A DNA stretch of 64,000 nucleotides, taken from assembly GCA_027924585.1 (NCBI GenBank), contig BSBM01000140.1, positions 4,728,001-4,792,000 on the forward strand. Direction: 5' to 3'. How positions within the stretch are numbered: position 1 is the first letter of the stretch; every line of letters begins with the position of its first letter. The notes beneath the pieces are model-generated. The model was not told where the DNA came from. It saw only the letters and a list, made by a program, of their open reading frames with translations, and ran no database searches. The translations under genes were made by a program, and so were the position numbers. The DNA is from Larix kaempferi. Taxonomy: Eukaryota > Streptophyta > Pinopsida > Pinales > Pinaceae. Positions 45,801 through 59,900 of the stretch are shown piece after piece.

Positions 45801-46314
45801 ACATTGAAAGGCATAAAAACACACATGATTTCTAGACACAAAATATGCATGTAAACTACACTTCCAATTGATAACAATCACATAAAATATAGAAATCATA
45901 ATCCTTCACTACCTCAATTTCATTAACAATTTGAATATGCATTAGCCAAACAAGCACATGAGCAACATGAAAACCCTTCAATAGAGCACTAGCATCAACC
46001 ATCCTACATCTCAATTCAATACCCATTTTCCATCAAAGTTAATACCTCATTCCCTTGTCCCCTGTTTTTTCCTTTGCCTCCCCTCTATCGCTTCTACATG
46101 AAATGTAATAAAATATACCCTAAATATTTGTATTTCGATATAAGATAATTAATCCCCCTTGGCCCTTTAATACAAGGAAATATATTTTCTCATTTTTGTA
46201 TCATAGTTTAATCCCAATTATGAATGGATGCGATAGGACATTACCTTCCAATTGACCCCCCATGCTCCTAGGCAACATTCCCCTCTAAAAGTAAAACTTT
46301 TGTTGGAGAAGACT
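45801..46314. other. no gene seen
   Basis: AT-rich, C/T-rich sequence between the satellite and the first copy of the 7.4-kb duplication. No repeat or frame that I can support. Confidence 0.4.
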
Positions 46315-49300
46315 GCCTTAGGTGCTGCTTATAGCTCAAGACAAAAACAAAAATTTTCCTATAGTTAGGATCCATGGTAAAAATGGATATGTAAACACTC
46401 AATGTCATTAAAAATAATATGACAACCCCGTGTCTCTATTCCCTTCTCGGAAAAACACATCATTCCTATCCACGTAATGATGGAATTATCCCAGCCTAAA
46501 TCACTTATGATTTCTCCCATGAAAGCTTCAATTAATTTTCTCTATTGTTGACATGTTTTGATTGAGCGGGTTTCATGTTGGAAATATCATCTCAACAATA
46601 CCTATTTATCCCTACCAAGGTTGATAAGTATTTGTGCTACACACCTCCCCTTTCTCTGCATGGTGTCGAGCATGATCAAAACACTGTAGACAAAAGGAAC
46701 TGTGCTCACTTTGTGTTTTAATTCCTATGCATATGTGTTCTCTTTCTATACGGATTCCTTATCAATACGTTTGGTTAACATGCTATCGCCATTATGCAGG
46801 TAGAGGAGCATTTATCCCATTAGTCTGATGCTTCCTCTTCTATATTGCTTCCAAGTATGCTTATGCAACCACTCGATGTGTATATTTCTTGACACCTCCA
46901 AATTATATTTTAGATTAAACCTTAATACACATGGCCCTAATCTATACAAATATCATACTTTGGGGTAAGCATGTCCTTTTGTTTCTATAAGTAATAGCAT
47001 AGGTTCCCTTTCATCATATTCATGTTAGGCATTGTTTTATGAAATTTCTTCGCTCTGGACATATTTCTTCTTAAATTAATGACATTAAATTATGAAGTTT
47101 TCAAATTGTTCCACTTGATGAAGGAAATAGATACATCCAAAGGCCACTTGTTATTTCCAAAACAACAAACCCCAAGAATGAAACAACTTAAAAGGCAATA
47201 GTAATTTTTTTTTGTTTCCAAGTATCTTAGGGTTAGGCCACGACATAGCAGGGATCCTTTTCAAAAGAGGAAAAAACATATTTTACCATAAATGGCATGA
47301 GAGAAAAGGCACTAGAGAGGCTTAGAGATAAACACAAAAGAATTTCATGGAACTTTATTATAGAATAAAAGAATATGATAATAGAAAGGGTGCCTTTTAC
47401 AATAAAAAATTTTATCAAGAAAGCTTTTTAGCTTATGCTTCATTAATGAGGTTACGGGCATGTGTGGTTTAGCGGGTAGGAGTTTTTTCCAATGAAATGT
47501 GAGGTAAAATTTAGGACCCTTTTTTATTTGGCATAATGGGACTGCCAAAGTTAGGTGGGAAATTCTATTAAAGAAAAGCGAGTTATGTTTTCCTCTTGGG
47601 AAGATGATGTTTAACAACATCGAGATAAAAATTGTTCTAGTTATTAATAACAAGGAAGTGAATAAAAAAATGCTAAAGGGAAACATGATTTTACTTATTC
47701 ACATTGGGGTATGTAAGTGTGACGAACACAATGCTAATCGGAAGAGCTGACAAATTTATTAGCGGGTGTCAACATTGGAAAAAATTAATCAATAAGAAAT
47801 ACAAGACTTTGATGCAATGGAACTTTGCAAGACTAGCGTGGGGGTCAAACATTGATGGATTTTGTAAAACAACATGTGGGTGTGATGAGCGTTTTTCCTT
47901 TGACACAATAACACGCAAATGATATCATAACGATACATATAGAGAGAATCGACAAATTTCAAAACTTCATATATTTTTACCATGACGACACATATAACGA
48001 ATATTCCTTTAAGAGGCATTAGGACCAAATGACAACACAAATAGTGAAACGAAGCATGGACGCGAGGGGGAAATTGTGCTAGACCCAAAGGTGAAGACAT
48101 AAATGCAATTTAATATGTTCACTTTTTCATTATCTTCTAATGCTTTGGAATCATTCCTATGTTGCAAATCAACATATGCTACTATCAATAGAGCGTACTA
48201 AGGTTTGCATCTACCATTTAAATTCTTTGTAATAATAGTAATTTAATTCTTTCACATGTTCCACTTTCTCTCAATGTCTTGTTTCCTCACCTTTATTTGC
48301 ATGCATTTTTTAGAGTGTTTTTCTTCACTTTAATTTAGATTATTTCCTTTTCCATCACTAATCTACTACCAAGGATTTCACAACCCCTTGGTAGGTTTTT
48401 TTTCACGTGTTTGCGAGAAATCATACAATACATATCCAATACTTGAAATTAAATTATGGTGTTCTTTATATTCATATGTACTAGTGTGGTTGGTTGCACT
48501 AAATGTATTGGGTATATTAAAATACATATATTATATTATTAAATATTTTAGTATACTTTAGGATTTTATCACACTATATGCATTGGTTCCCTCTAGTATC
48601 TATAGTGCATTGGTTTAGTTATATGATCAATCACTTTTAGTGCATCATGATGCATTGGTATATGTATATCCATTTAGTGCACCATTAAGTTTTGTAATTT
48701 GTTTTCAAACATAGAAAGATATATTTTTCATAGTATTTGAAAGGAGACGATGGATTTTACATTGTAACCTCAAAGAGTGTTTTCTATTGTAACATCCCAA
48801 TGAATTATATGATGTTAGTATTGAATTTCGGAGCATAAATATCTAGATCATAAAGAAGAAAGAAATACCTTTGCGAGAAATCAATAATGCAACAAAATCA
48901 TGTCATAAATGAGAAAAACATGAAGGATAAGACAATAGATCTCTAAATAAGCCATCAAATTGTTATATTACATCTTTTCTACGATGAATGAGAGAGAAAT
49001 TACATATAGGTAATTCAAATTAGGTCTATAAATCAGTTATGTAGAGATCCAATATTAACCCAGATCATGAATAAGCCTCATAAGAATAAGGCAATAAACT
49101 ATTATTGATTTCAAGTGAAATGATTTAGAGGAGAATTCTCTGAATTTATAGGAATGAGGAGTCCCAACGAATATCCAAGAATAGTTGGGCAGGTTATAAT
49201 GCCTTCGTGAGATTACAATTCACACAAGATGGCAGCATTGGAAAACACTAACACCAACATCCCCCCAATAAGAGAAACATATACGAACACAAGAAAGCAA

Positions 49301-52300
49301 GGATGGGTTTTAGAAATGACGTCTACTAAGGCACCAATGTTCAAACTCTCATAAGTGGAGAAAAGGAGAAAACCCTAGAGGAAAAAACCCCTCTCAAAAA
49401 GAGAGAAAAATGCCACTGTTGAAAAAAAGGAATTGGAGGTAAAATTGAACAAGATATCACACTGATGTAGTGAATGGATATAGAAAGAGATTTGTGCAGT
49501 TTGAAATCTCCAATCAAGAAGTAAACCAAAAATCTAAACAAGTCAATCAAGTAACCTAAAAGATCGTTGAATTGTGAAGCAGAAATGGATCAATTGTAGA
49601 GGAAAAAGAATGGAAAAAGATAAAAACTACCACTTGAATGCTACATAAAGATAGGTGTGGGATAGAAATGAAATGAAAGGTTTCAAAAAGAAGCAAACAC
49701 CATCAATCATCAAAATATTTATGAGGGTTGTGGACACTAAATATCCAGATAGGAATAATGGTTGAAACTCTAAAGAGCTACATGAAAACTAATGCTGTCA
49801 ACGTCATCAAAGATACATGTAGAAATCCAAGTAGCAAGTTTCGAACTCTTGAGATAATGAGTATTGAATGCACATCATCCACCCTTGAGTGCGTCTTAAG
49901 AAGAGTAAAAATGTGATTGATACTCTGAAATGAGTACTGACATAAAAGTGCATGAATAGGTACTCATTTAAAATCAAGAATACATCAGATATCGAGTGTC
50001 TTTATCGACACCAATCTATATTGTTGTAATGCATGGTCACTAGCAATTGCAATTGTTGAGTCAAAATAAGAATTGGTGTCTTGTCAAAGGATTACTTCGA
50101 AGATGCTTGATTCGATCGAACATGGTGAGTGAAAAGTCACCCGATGAAGCATTTCATATCCCCCCCATAATGTTGAACTAAGTGGAAAATATGATGGAAA
50201 TGGATGTCATAGCTTATGGAGAAAGTATGGAGATATGAGTTTAAGGCGACAAATATGAAAAAAAACCTATGAAAGAAACACTCCAAAGTGGGGAGTGGAC
50301 AAGACATTATGAAAAAAGGCATTGCATGCAGACAACGTATGGTTACCCTTCTAAGACTTTGTGCATCAGTGGCACAAAATCCACTACTCAAATGTGCGAA
50401 ATGAGAGATACAATAAATAGCCGGCATGATAAACAATCCTAGATATGGGTCTCAACAAACATGGCCATTTTAGGTACCCATTTACAATAAAGGAATAAAT
50501 AGTATGTTTATTGAGCCCATGATAATAAAACAACTATCCAAATTAATAAAAATAAATATGGTGTGCAACCACTTATTGGAAAGATAGCATAATGCTCTTC
50601 TCAAGGCCTCAAACTTATGGAAAATTGAGTCTTTGATGAAACGTTATGACAAAAACAGCATTGCCAATAACCATTACAATAAATTTGGGAGAAAAACAAT
50701 ATGCCAAAAAAATGCCTCCAACTTGAAAAAGATATTGATCATGGAATTGGATCCCCGATCACCTGCATCAAATACAAAGTTAGTTTCCAATTGCACTACA
50801 GTAAGACATGTAGGAAATAGTAGGCTGCGAGACAATGAAATGAGCCAGGGTTAACCATAGAAGCGATCCCACAAAAAAAAAAGTAGAGAATACCATTTAC
50901 GAGATCAAACTTAATGATTGTTGATAGGAAAACGACTAGTCTTTGGGCATCGTCTCCACACACAAACAACCATAAATAAACCTCACTAGAAAAAAAAACT
51001 AATTTTTTGATCACAATTGTTATGTTTTACAATAGAATGCTACGAATTTATAGAAATGAGGAGAGCCACCACTAAACTCTCGCCATGAAAGTCGAGAACA
51101 CCATTTACGAGATCAAACTTAATGATTGTTGCACGGGGGCTTCACTAGAAGGAAATATAATATCACGTTCATTCAGATGCGGTATTAAATATTCATGAAA
51201 ACCTAAAAATTATATTGCTTATATCTTAAGAGGCAAAGAGTGTTTTTTATTTAATGTAACAATACAAAAATACTTTTGGGTCTTTTTTATACGGGCGGGC
51301 TAACAAATATCTGCAAAATGGAGATGGTGGGATCACGACCGAATGAGAAATCGGGTTGAGGCAAGGCTCGGGCTTACTAGGACGCAGGGAAATCGTGTCT
51401 TGAGGTATGCTTGAGGCCAGGGGTTTCGTGGTGAAGTGGGTTTCCAATCGATCAAAGTCGAGAGACAGTGGTCATTGATAGCCAATTGTTACCAATAGCA
51501 CTCAACCAGTTGTTACCGATAGGCTTGGGAGGCTCTAAGCCTCTAGGGCCTGTTATAGGCCCTCGATAGGCCTTGGTGGATTGAATACCTAACCACTCGT
51601 TCCTATTACATGTCCTGGGAGGTTTAGTCATCCTCCTAGATCTTGTTACATGCCCTAGGGGCTTGGATACCTATCCCACAATAGGCTTAGTCAGCGATTG
51701 GGGAACTGCAACATGCAATTTAAATGTTGTACTACGTGCATTGGCTCTAGTGATATACAAGAAGTGATCTACTATGTCTTCATAAGACCATTAGATGTTC
51801 AAATCATGATGATATGTGGTTGAGTAATTGCATTGTCGGTGAAGTAATGTGCATCCACGATATACATCGAAAGAAGCAAGGTGCATTGTAGAATGCATGT
51901 GGGGTCATAAGAGGGCTATCATATCAATATACTACATAGAAATATAAAGAGGTATAAAAATTGTTAATGAAAAAATTGATACATACAATATCTAGTGAAG
52001 ATAGGGTTTTTTTTTAAATTAGGAAGGAATATTGGGAAGGAGATAAAAAAACGATTTTGGAATGTACTTTCCAATATTTAGTGGAATTAGGGGTATCCTT
52101 TCATATGCCACGACGATTGTGCTATTATAGTTGTTTATTGAATGAAGCCCCCGTGAATTGTTGATAAGCAAACGTCTAGTCTTTGGACATCGTCTTCACA
52201 CACAAAGAATCATAAATAAACCTCCTTAGAAAAGAACTAGTTTATTGATTTCAATTGTTATGTTTTACAATAGAATGCTACGAATTTATAGAAATGAGGA

Positions 52301-53675
52301 GAGCCACCACTAAACTCTCCCCATGACCACCCTAATTGGATCCTAAGTAAACTTTGTTACCCAAATATTAAAAGCAAGTGAGTGTAGGCCGACGCCTAAG
52401 TAATTTTAATTTTAAATTATAAAACTAAATTTAAAATTATTATCAAGATATTGAGTAAACAAGTATATGTAGAATAGCAAAGACATTGGATGTGCATGGC
52501 GTCGCTTCTTGGTTGTTGGGCGTGGCTTCAGAAAGGAGCAACATCAGAAGAGGAGCACAAGAAGGGCGTCGCTTCTTCGTTGTTGGGCGTTGTTTCAGAA
52601 CATTGGACGTGCATAGCGTCGCCTCTGATGTTGTGCCGAGTACTAGTCGTTGTGTGATTACTATGCAAATATGAGAATTACCGCGAATCAATCAAACAAA
52701 AAAGGGCGAATCAATCAAACAAAAAAGAGTTGCAAACCATGAAGACTTAATGATAGCTTTCGCTTTATACATGTAGTTTATAAGCTACTTTTTTTTAGTG
52801 GCGAAGTGCCAGTGTATTGAATACTCCTCTCAGCGTTTCAACTAATGATATAGGCTAACGACCTGAACTCGAGACTCTGATGGTTATTCAGGTTACGAAG
52901 ACAGGTTAAAGAGAAAGTATTTGTGCTAGCTGCCTGCCACAAAAACATAAGCGAAAAATTGAAAGACCTATAGAGCTCCACCAACAATAGCAGATATCAA
53001 CTCGTCTATGCAGAGTCCAGAGGAATCGATGGACAATCCCTCCAAAGCTAATACTAGTTTCCACTCAACCTTAGCCACTGTGATCGTGGCCGTGCTACGC
53101 ACCCTGCTATGTCTTTTGGTATTCTATAGACTCTATTGTAGACAAAGGCAGGAGGTGTTGGAGCAATCAATCGATCCGGGGAGGAGCATCAGAAGAGGAG
53201 CAGAAGAAGGGCGTGGAGCAGGGAGTAGCATCAGAAGATCAAGATCAAGATCAGATGCTGGTATGTCTATTTTTTCAATATCAAGATCGGATGCTGGTAT
53301 GTCTATTTTTTCAATTCTTACGGCAGCCACTGACGGCGGGATAAGAGAAGAATTCCATCACACAATGCGCGAAGCAGTGCGTCAAGCTGGGCGGGAAATC
53401 GGTCAAGGTAGAGAAGCACATGTACGACCTGTACGACCTCCAGGACCTGCCGATAGAGCCGGCGTCCAGCAGTTGCCTCACGTATTCATTTCACAAGAAC
53501 ATCTCAACAACAATGATAATAATTCAGTATGCTCAATTTGCCACGAGGAATTCCAATTAAACGAAGAGGCACGTGTAATGCATGTGGACACGTGCACCAC
53601 CAGATTTGCATATTCACTTGGCTGGAAACCCAACGGACCTGTCCATTCTGCCGATTCGAAATGCCTTAAAATGGA
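46315..53675. repeat. segmental tandem duplication, copy A (7.36 kb)
   Basis: It starts 'tgccttaggtgctgctta' and is collinear with 53925-61307 to within small indels (offset about 7.57-7.61 kb). Identity is well above 90% by eye throughout. Most of it is AT-rich, non-coding DNA. It includes a pair of ~170-bp direct repeats (50919-51085 and 52159-52323) and 'ggcttgggaggctctaagcctc' type GC-richer repeats (51470-51690). The only gene is the RING-H2 gene at its right end. Confidence 0.88.
50919..52323. repeat. ~170-bp direct repeat pair, possible TRIM-like remnant (copy A)
   Basis: Repeats 50919-51085 and 52159-52323 both start tgttgata(g/a)g and run through 'atcgtctccacacacaaa' (or a one-base variant) to 'gaggagagccaccactaaactctc'. 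The spacing gives 1.4 kb overall. I see no clear primer site, purine tract or target duplication. The same pair is at 58480-58650 and 59721-59887 in copy B. Confidence 0.5.
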
Positions 53676-53679
53676 ATAA
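53008..53679 (+). pseudogene. membrane RING-H2 finger protein, copy A, RING frameshifted
   Basis: From ATG 53008 the 223-residue frame has a short N-terminus, one membrane segment (T-V-I-V-A-V-L-R-T-L-L-C-L-L-V-F-Y, about residues 24-41), a basic Arg/Ser-rich linker with a 12-residue duplication (S-D-A-G-M-S-I-F-S, twice), and the start of a RING-H2 (C-S-I-C-H-E-E-F). A one-base loss near 53580, compared with copy B, throws the rest out of frame, so the C-x-H-x2-H and C-x2-C ligands are lost. In the family, single-pass RING-H2 proteins are E3 ubiquitin ligases. This copy should have no ligase activity. Confidence 0.7.
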
Positions 53680-53924
53680 TAAAACTGATATACCTACTAA
53701 ATAATAATGTTTTACTTTTCAATCATTATTGCAAACCATATATCCTAGATTTGCTTCGACATATGGCGGCTCATGATTTTTCATATTCTTGATGGACAAC
53801 CTTATTTATCAAATTAAAATTTTATGAAGGTTTATTTCCTTTCTTTTTGTGTGAGGTTAAATACCAATTATCTTCTAAACAGGAATGTGAGGTTAAATAC
53901 CAATTATCTTCTAAACAGGAATGT
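53676..53924. other. spacer between duplication copies
   Basis: It contains no gene. It ends in a 36-bp unit repeated twice (53851-53922) directly at the junction with copy B. Confidence 0.7.
53851..53922. repeat. perfect 36-bp tandem duplication at the junction
   Basis: The unit beginning gtgaggttaaataccaat occurs at 53851-53886 and again, identical, at 53887-53922. Copy B of the large duplication starts right after it. Confidence 0.9.
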
Positions 53925-56900
53925 GCCTTAGGTGGTGCTTATTGCTCAAGACACAAACAAAATTTTTCTTATAGTTAGGATCCATGGTCAAAATGGATAT
54001 GTAAACGCTCAATGTCATTAAAAATAATATGACAACCCCATGTCTCTATTCCCTTCTCGGAAAAACACATCATTCCTATGCACATAATGATGGAATAATC
54101 CCGGCCTAAATCACTTATGATTTCTCCCACGAAAGCTTCTGTTAATTTTCTCTATTGTTGGCATGTTTTGATTGAGCGGGTTTCACGTTGGAAATATCAT
54201 CTCAACGATATCCCTACCAAGGTTGATAAATATTTGTGCTACACACCTCCCCTTTCTCTGCATGGTCTCGAGCATGATCCAAGCACTGCGGACAAAAGGA
54301 ACTTTGCTCACTTTGTGTTTTAATTCCTATGCATGTGTGTGCTCTTTCTATACGGATTCCTTATCAATACGTTTGGTTAACATGCTATCACCATTATGCA
54401 GTAGAGGAGCATTTATCCCATTAGTCTCATGCTTCCTCTTCTATATTGCTTCCAAGTATGCCTATGCAACCACTCGATGTGTATATTTCTTGACACCTCC
54501 AAATTATATTTTAGATTAAACCTTAATACACATGGCCCTAATCTATTCAAATATCTTACTTTGGGATAAGCATGTCCTTTTGTTTCTATAAGTAATAGCA
54601 TAGGTTCCCTTTCATCATATTCCTGTTAGGCATTGTTTTATGAAATTTCTTCACTCTGGACATATTTCTTCTTAAATTAATGACATTAAATTATAATGTT
54701 TTCAAATTGTTCCACTTGATGAAGGAAATAGATACATCCAAAGGCCACTTGTTATTTCCAAAACAACAAACCCCAAGAATGAAACAACTAAAAAGGCAAT
54801 AGTAATTTTTTTTGGTTTCCAAGTATCTTAGGGTTAGGCCACGACATAGCATGGATCCTTTTCAAAGGAGGAAAAAACATATTTTACAATAAATGGCATG
54901 AGAGAAAAGGCACTAGAGAGGCTTAGAGATAAACACAAAAGAATTTCATGGAACTTTATTATAGAATAAAAGAATATGATAATAGCAAGGGTGCCTTTTA
55001 CAATAAAAAAAATTAATCAAGAAAGCTTTTTAGCTTATGCTTCATTAACGAGGTTACGGGAATGTGTGGTTTTGTGGGTAGGAGTTTTTTCCAATGAAAT
55101 GCGAGGTAAAACTTAGGACCCTTTTTTATTTGGCATAAGGGGACCGCCAAAGTTAGGTGGGAAATTCTAGTAAAGAAAAGCGAGTTACGTTTTCCTCTTG
55201 GGAAGATGATGTTTAACAACAGCGAGATAAAAATTCTTCGAGTTATTAATAACAAGGAAGTGAATAAAAAAATACTAAAGGGAAACATGATTTTACTTAT
55301 TCAGATTGGGGTATGTAAATGTGACGACCACAATGCTAATCAGAAGAGCTGACAAATTTATTAGCGGGTGTCAACATTGGAAAAAATTAATCAATAAGAA
55401 ATACAAGACTTCGACGCAATGGAGCTTTGCAAGACTAGCGTGGGGGTAAAACATTGATGGATTTTGTAAAACAATATGTGGGTGTGATGAGCGTTTTTCC
55501 TTCGACACAATGACACGCAAATGATATCATAACGATACATATAGAGAGAATCGACAAATTTCAAAACTTCATATATTTTTACCATGACGAAACATATAAT
55601 GAATATTCCTGTAAGACGCATTAGGACCAAATGACAACACAAATAGTGAAACCAAGCATGGACGCGAGGGGGAAATTGTGCTAGACCCAAAGGTGAAGAC
55701 ATAAATGCAATTTAATATGTTCACTTTTTTCATTATCTTCTAATGCTTTGGAATCATTCCTATGTTGCAAATCAACATATGCTACTATCAATAGACAGTA
55801 CCAAGGTTTGCATGTACCATTTAAATTCTTTGTAATAATAGTAATTCAATTCTTTCACATGTTCCACTTTCTCTCAATGTCTTGTTTCCTCACCTTTATT
55901 TGCATGCATTTTTTAGAGTGTTTTTCTTCACTTTAATTTAGATTATTTCCTTTTCCATCACTAATCTACTACAAAGGATTTCACAACCCCTTGGTAGGTT
56001 TTTTTTCACATGTTTGCGAGAAATCATACAATACATATCCAATACTTGAAATTAAATTATGGTGTTCCTTATATTCATATGTACTAGTGTGGTTGGTTAC
56101 ACTAAATGTATTGGGTATATTAAAATACATATATTATATTATTAAATATTTTAGTATACTTTAGGTTTTATAACACTATATGCATTGGTTCCCTATCCTA
56201 TCTATAGTGCATTGGTTTAGTTATATGATCGATCACTTTCAGTGCATCATGATGCATTGGTACATGTATATCCATTTAGTGCACCATTAAGTTTTGTAAT
56301 TTGTTTTCAAATATAGAAAGATATATCTTTCCTAGTATTTGAAAGGAGACGATGGATTTTACATTGTAACCCCAAAGAGTGTTTTGTATTGTAACATCCC
56401 AATGAATTATATGGTGTTAGTACTGAATTTCGAAGCCTAAATATCTAGATCATAAATAAGAAAGAAATACCTTTGCGAAAGATCAATAGTGCAACAAAAT
56501 CATGTCATAAATGAGAAAAACATGAAGGGGAAGTTAATAGATCTCTCAATAAGCCATCAAATTGTTATATTACATCTTTTCTACGATGAATGAGAGAGAA
56601 ATGACATATAGTTAATTCAAATTAGGTCTATAAATTAGTTATGTAGAGATCCAATATTAACCCAAATCATGAATAAGCCTCATAAGAATAAAGCAATAAA
56701 CTATTACTGATTTCAATTGAAATCATTTAGAGGAGAATTCTCTGAATTTATAGGAATGGGGAGTCCTAACAAATATCCAAGAATAGTTGGGCGGGTCATA
56801 ATGCCTTCATGAGATTACAATTCACACAAGATGGCAGCATTCGAAAACACCAACACCAACATCCCCCCGATAAGAGAAAAATATAGACAGAACAAAAGAA

Positions 56901-59900
56901 AGCAAGGATGGGTTTTAGCATGACGTCTACTAAGGCACCAATCTTAAAACTCTCATAAGTGGAGAAAAGGAGAAAAACCTAGAGGAAAAAACCCCTCTCA
57001 AAAAGAGAGAAAAATGCCACTGATGAAAAACATGAATCGGAGGTAAAATTGAACAAGATATCACACTAATGTAGTGAATGGATATAGAAAGAGATTTGGA
57101 GTTTGAAATCTCCAATCAAGAAGTAAACCAAAAATATAAACAAGTCAATCAAGTAACCTTAAAGAACATCGTTGAATTCTGAAGTAGAAATGGATCAATT
57201 GTAGAGGAAAAAGATAAAAACTACCACTTGAATGCTACATAAAGATAGGTGTTGGATAGAAACCAAATGAAAGGCTTCAAAAAGAAGCAAACACCATCAA
57301 TCATCAAAATAGTTATGAGGGTTGTGGACACTAAATATCTAGATAGGAAGAATGGTTGAAACTCTAAAGAGCTACATGAAACCTAATGATGTCAACGTCA
57401 TCAAAGATACATGTAGAAATCCAAGTGGCAAGTTTCGAACTCTTGAGATAATGAGTATTGAATTCTCATCATCCACCCTTCAGTGCATCTTAGGAAGAGT
57501 AAAAATGTGATTGATACTCTCAAATGAGTACTGACATAAAAATGCATGAATAGGTGTACTCATTTATGGACACCAATCTATATTGTTGGAATGCATGGTC
57601 ACTAGCAATTGCAATTGTTGAGTCAAAATAGGAATTGGTGTGTTGTCAAAGGATTACTCCGAAGATGCTTGATTCGATCGAACATGGTGAGTGAAAAGTC
57701 ACCCAATGAGGCATTTCATATCCCCCCCATAATGTTGAACTAAGTGGAAAATATGATGGAAATGGATGTCATAGCTTATGGAGAAAGTATGGAGATACGA
57801 GTTAAAGGCGGAAAATATGAAAAACAACCTATGAAAGAAACACTCCAAAGTGGGGAGCGGACAAGACACTATGAAACAAGGCATTGCATGCAAACAACGT
57901 ATGGTTACCCTTCTAAGACTTTATGTATTAGTGGCACAAAATCCACTACTCAAATGTGCGAAATGAGAGATACAATAAATAGCTGGCATAATAAACAATC
58001 CTAGATATGGGTCTCAACAAACATGGCCCTTTTAGGTACCCATTTACAATAGAGGAATAAATAGTATGTTCATTGAGCTCATGATAATAAAAAAACTATC
58101 CAAATTAATAAAAATCAATATGGTGTGCAACCACTCATTGGAAAGATAGCATAATGCTCTTCTCAAGGCCTCAAACTTATGGAAAATTGAGTCTTCGATG
58201 AAACGTTATGACAAAAACAACATTTCCAATAACCATTACAATAAATTTGGGAAAGAAACAATATGCCAAAAAAATGCCTCCAACTAGAAAAAGATAGTGA
58301 TCATGGAATTGGATCCCCAATCACCTGCATCAAATACAAAGTTAGTTTCCAATTGCACTATAGTAAGACATGTAGGAAATAATAGGCTACGAGAGAATGA
58401 ATTGAGCCAGGGTTAACCATAGAAGCAATCCCACAAAAAAAAGGTAGAGAACACCATTTACGAGATCAAACTTAATGATTGTTGATAGGAAAACGACTAG
58501 TCTTTGGACATCGTCTCCACACACAAAGAACCATAAATAAACCTCACTAGAAAAAAAACTAATTTATTGATCTCAATTGTTATATTTTACAATAAAATGC
58601 TACAAATTTATAGAAATGAGGAGAGCCACCATTAAACTCTCCCCATGAAAGTAGAGAACACCATTTACGAGATCAAATTTAATGATTGTTGCACGGGGGC
58701 TTCACTAGAAGGCAATATAATATCACGTTCATTCATGTTGTGGTATTAAATATTCATGAAAACCTAAAAATTATATTGCTTATATATTAAGAGGCAAAGA
58801 GTGTTTTTTATTTAATGTAACAATACAAAACTACTTTGGGGTCTTTTTTATATGGGCGGGATGAGAAATATCCACAAAATGGAGATGGCGGGATCACGAC
58901 CGGATGAGAAATTAGGTTGATGCAAGGCTCGGGCTTACTAGGACGCAGGGAAATCACGTCTTGAGGCTTGCTTGAGGCTAGGGGTTTCGTGGTGAAGTGA
59001 GTTTCTAATCGATCATAGTCGAGAGACAATGGTCATTTACAAACAATTGTTACCAACATCACTCAGCCAGTTGTTACCAATAGGCTTGGGAGGCTCTAAG
59101 CCTCCATGGCTTGTTAGAGGCCCTCAATAGGCCATGGTGGTTTGAATACCCAACCACTCATTCCTATTACAGGTCTTGGGAGGTTTAGTCATCCTCCTAG
59201 AGCTTGTTATAGGCCTTGGGGGCTTGGATACCTAGCCCACAACAGGCTTAGTCAGTGATTGGGGAACTGCAACATGCAATCTAAATGTTGTACTATGTGC
59301 ATTGGCTCTAGTGACATACAAGAAGTGATCTACTATCTCTTCATTAGACCATTAGATGTTACAAATGATAATGATATGTGGTTGAGTAATTGCATTGTCG
59401 GTGAAGTAATGTGCATCCATGATATACATCGAAAGAAGCAAGGTGCATTGTAGAATGCATGTGGGGTCATAAGAGGGTTATCATATCAATATACTAGGTA
59501 GAAATATAAAAGGGTATAAAACGTGTTAATGAAAAAATTGATACATACAATATCTAATGAAAATAGGGGTATTTTTAAATTAGGAAGACATATTGGGAAG
59601 GGGATAAAAAAATGATTTTGGAAGGTATTTTCCAATATTTAATGTAATTAAGGGTATCCTTTCATATATCACAAACGAACGTGCTATTATAATTGTTTAT
59701 TGAATGAAGCCCACATGGATTGTTGATAGGCAAACGACTAGTCTTTGGACATCGTCTCCACACACAAAGAATCATAAATAAACCTCCTTAGAAAAAAACT
59801 AGTTTATTGATCTCAATTGTTCTGTTTTACAATAGAATGCTACGAATTTATAGAAATGAGGAGAGCCACCACTAAACCCTCCCCATGACCACCCTAAGTG

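Noticed and set aside
47233-51447. ORFs of 60-113 aa in the duplicated 7.4-kb unit
   Set aside because: Most are not kept at the same length in the second copy (for example 47345-47686 versus 55013-55288) and have no recognisable motif.
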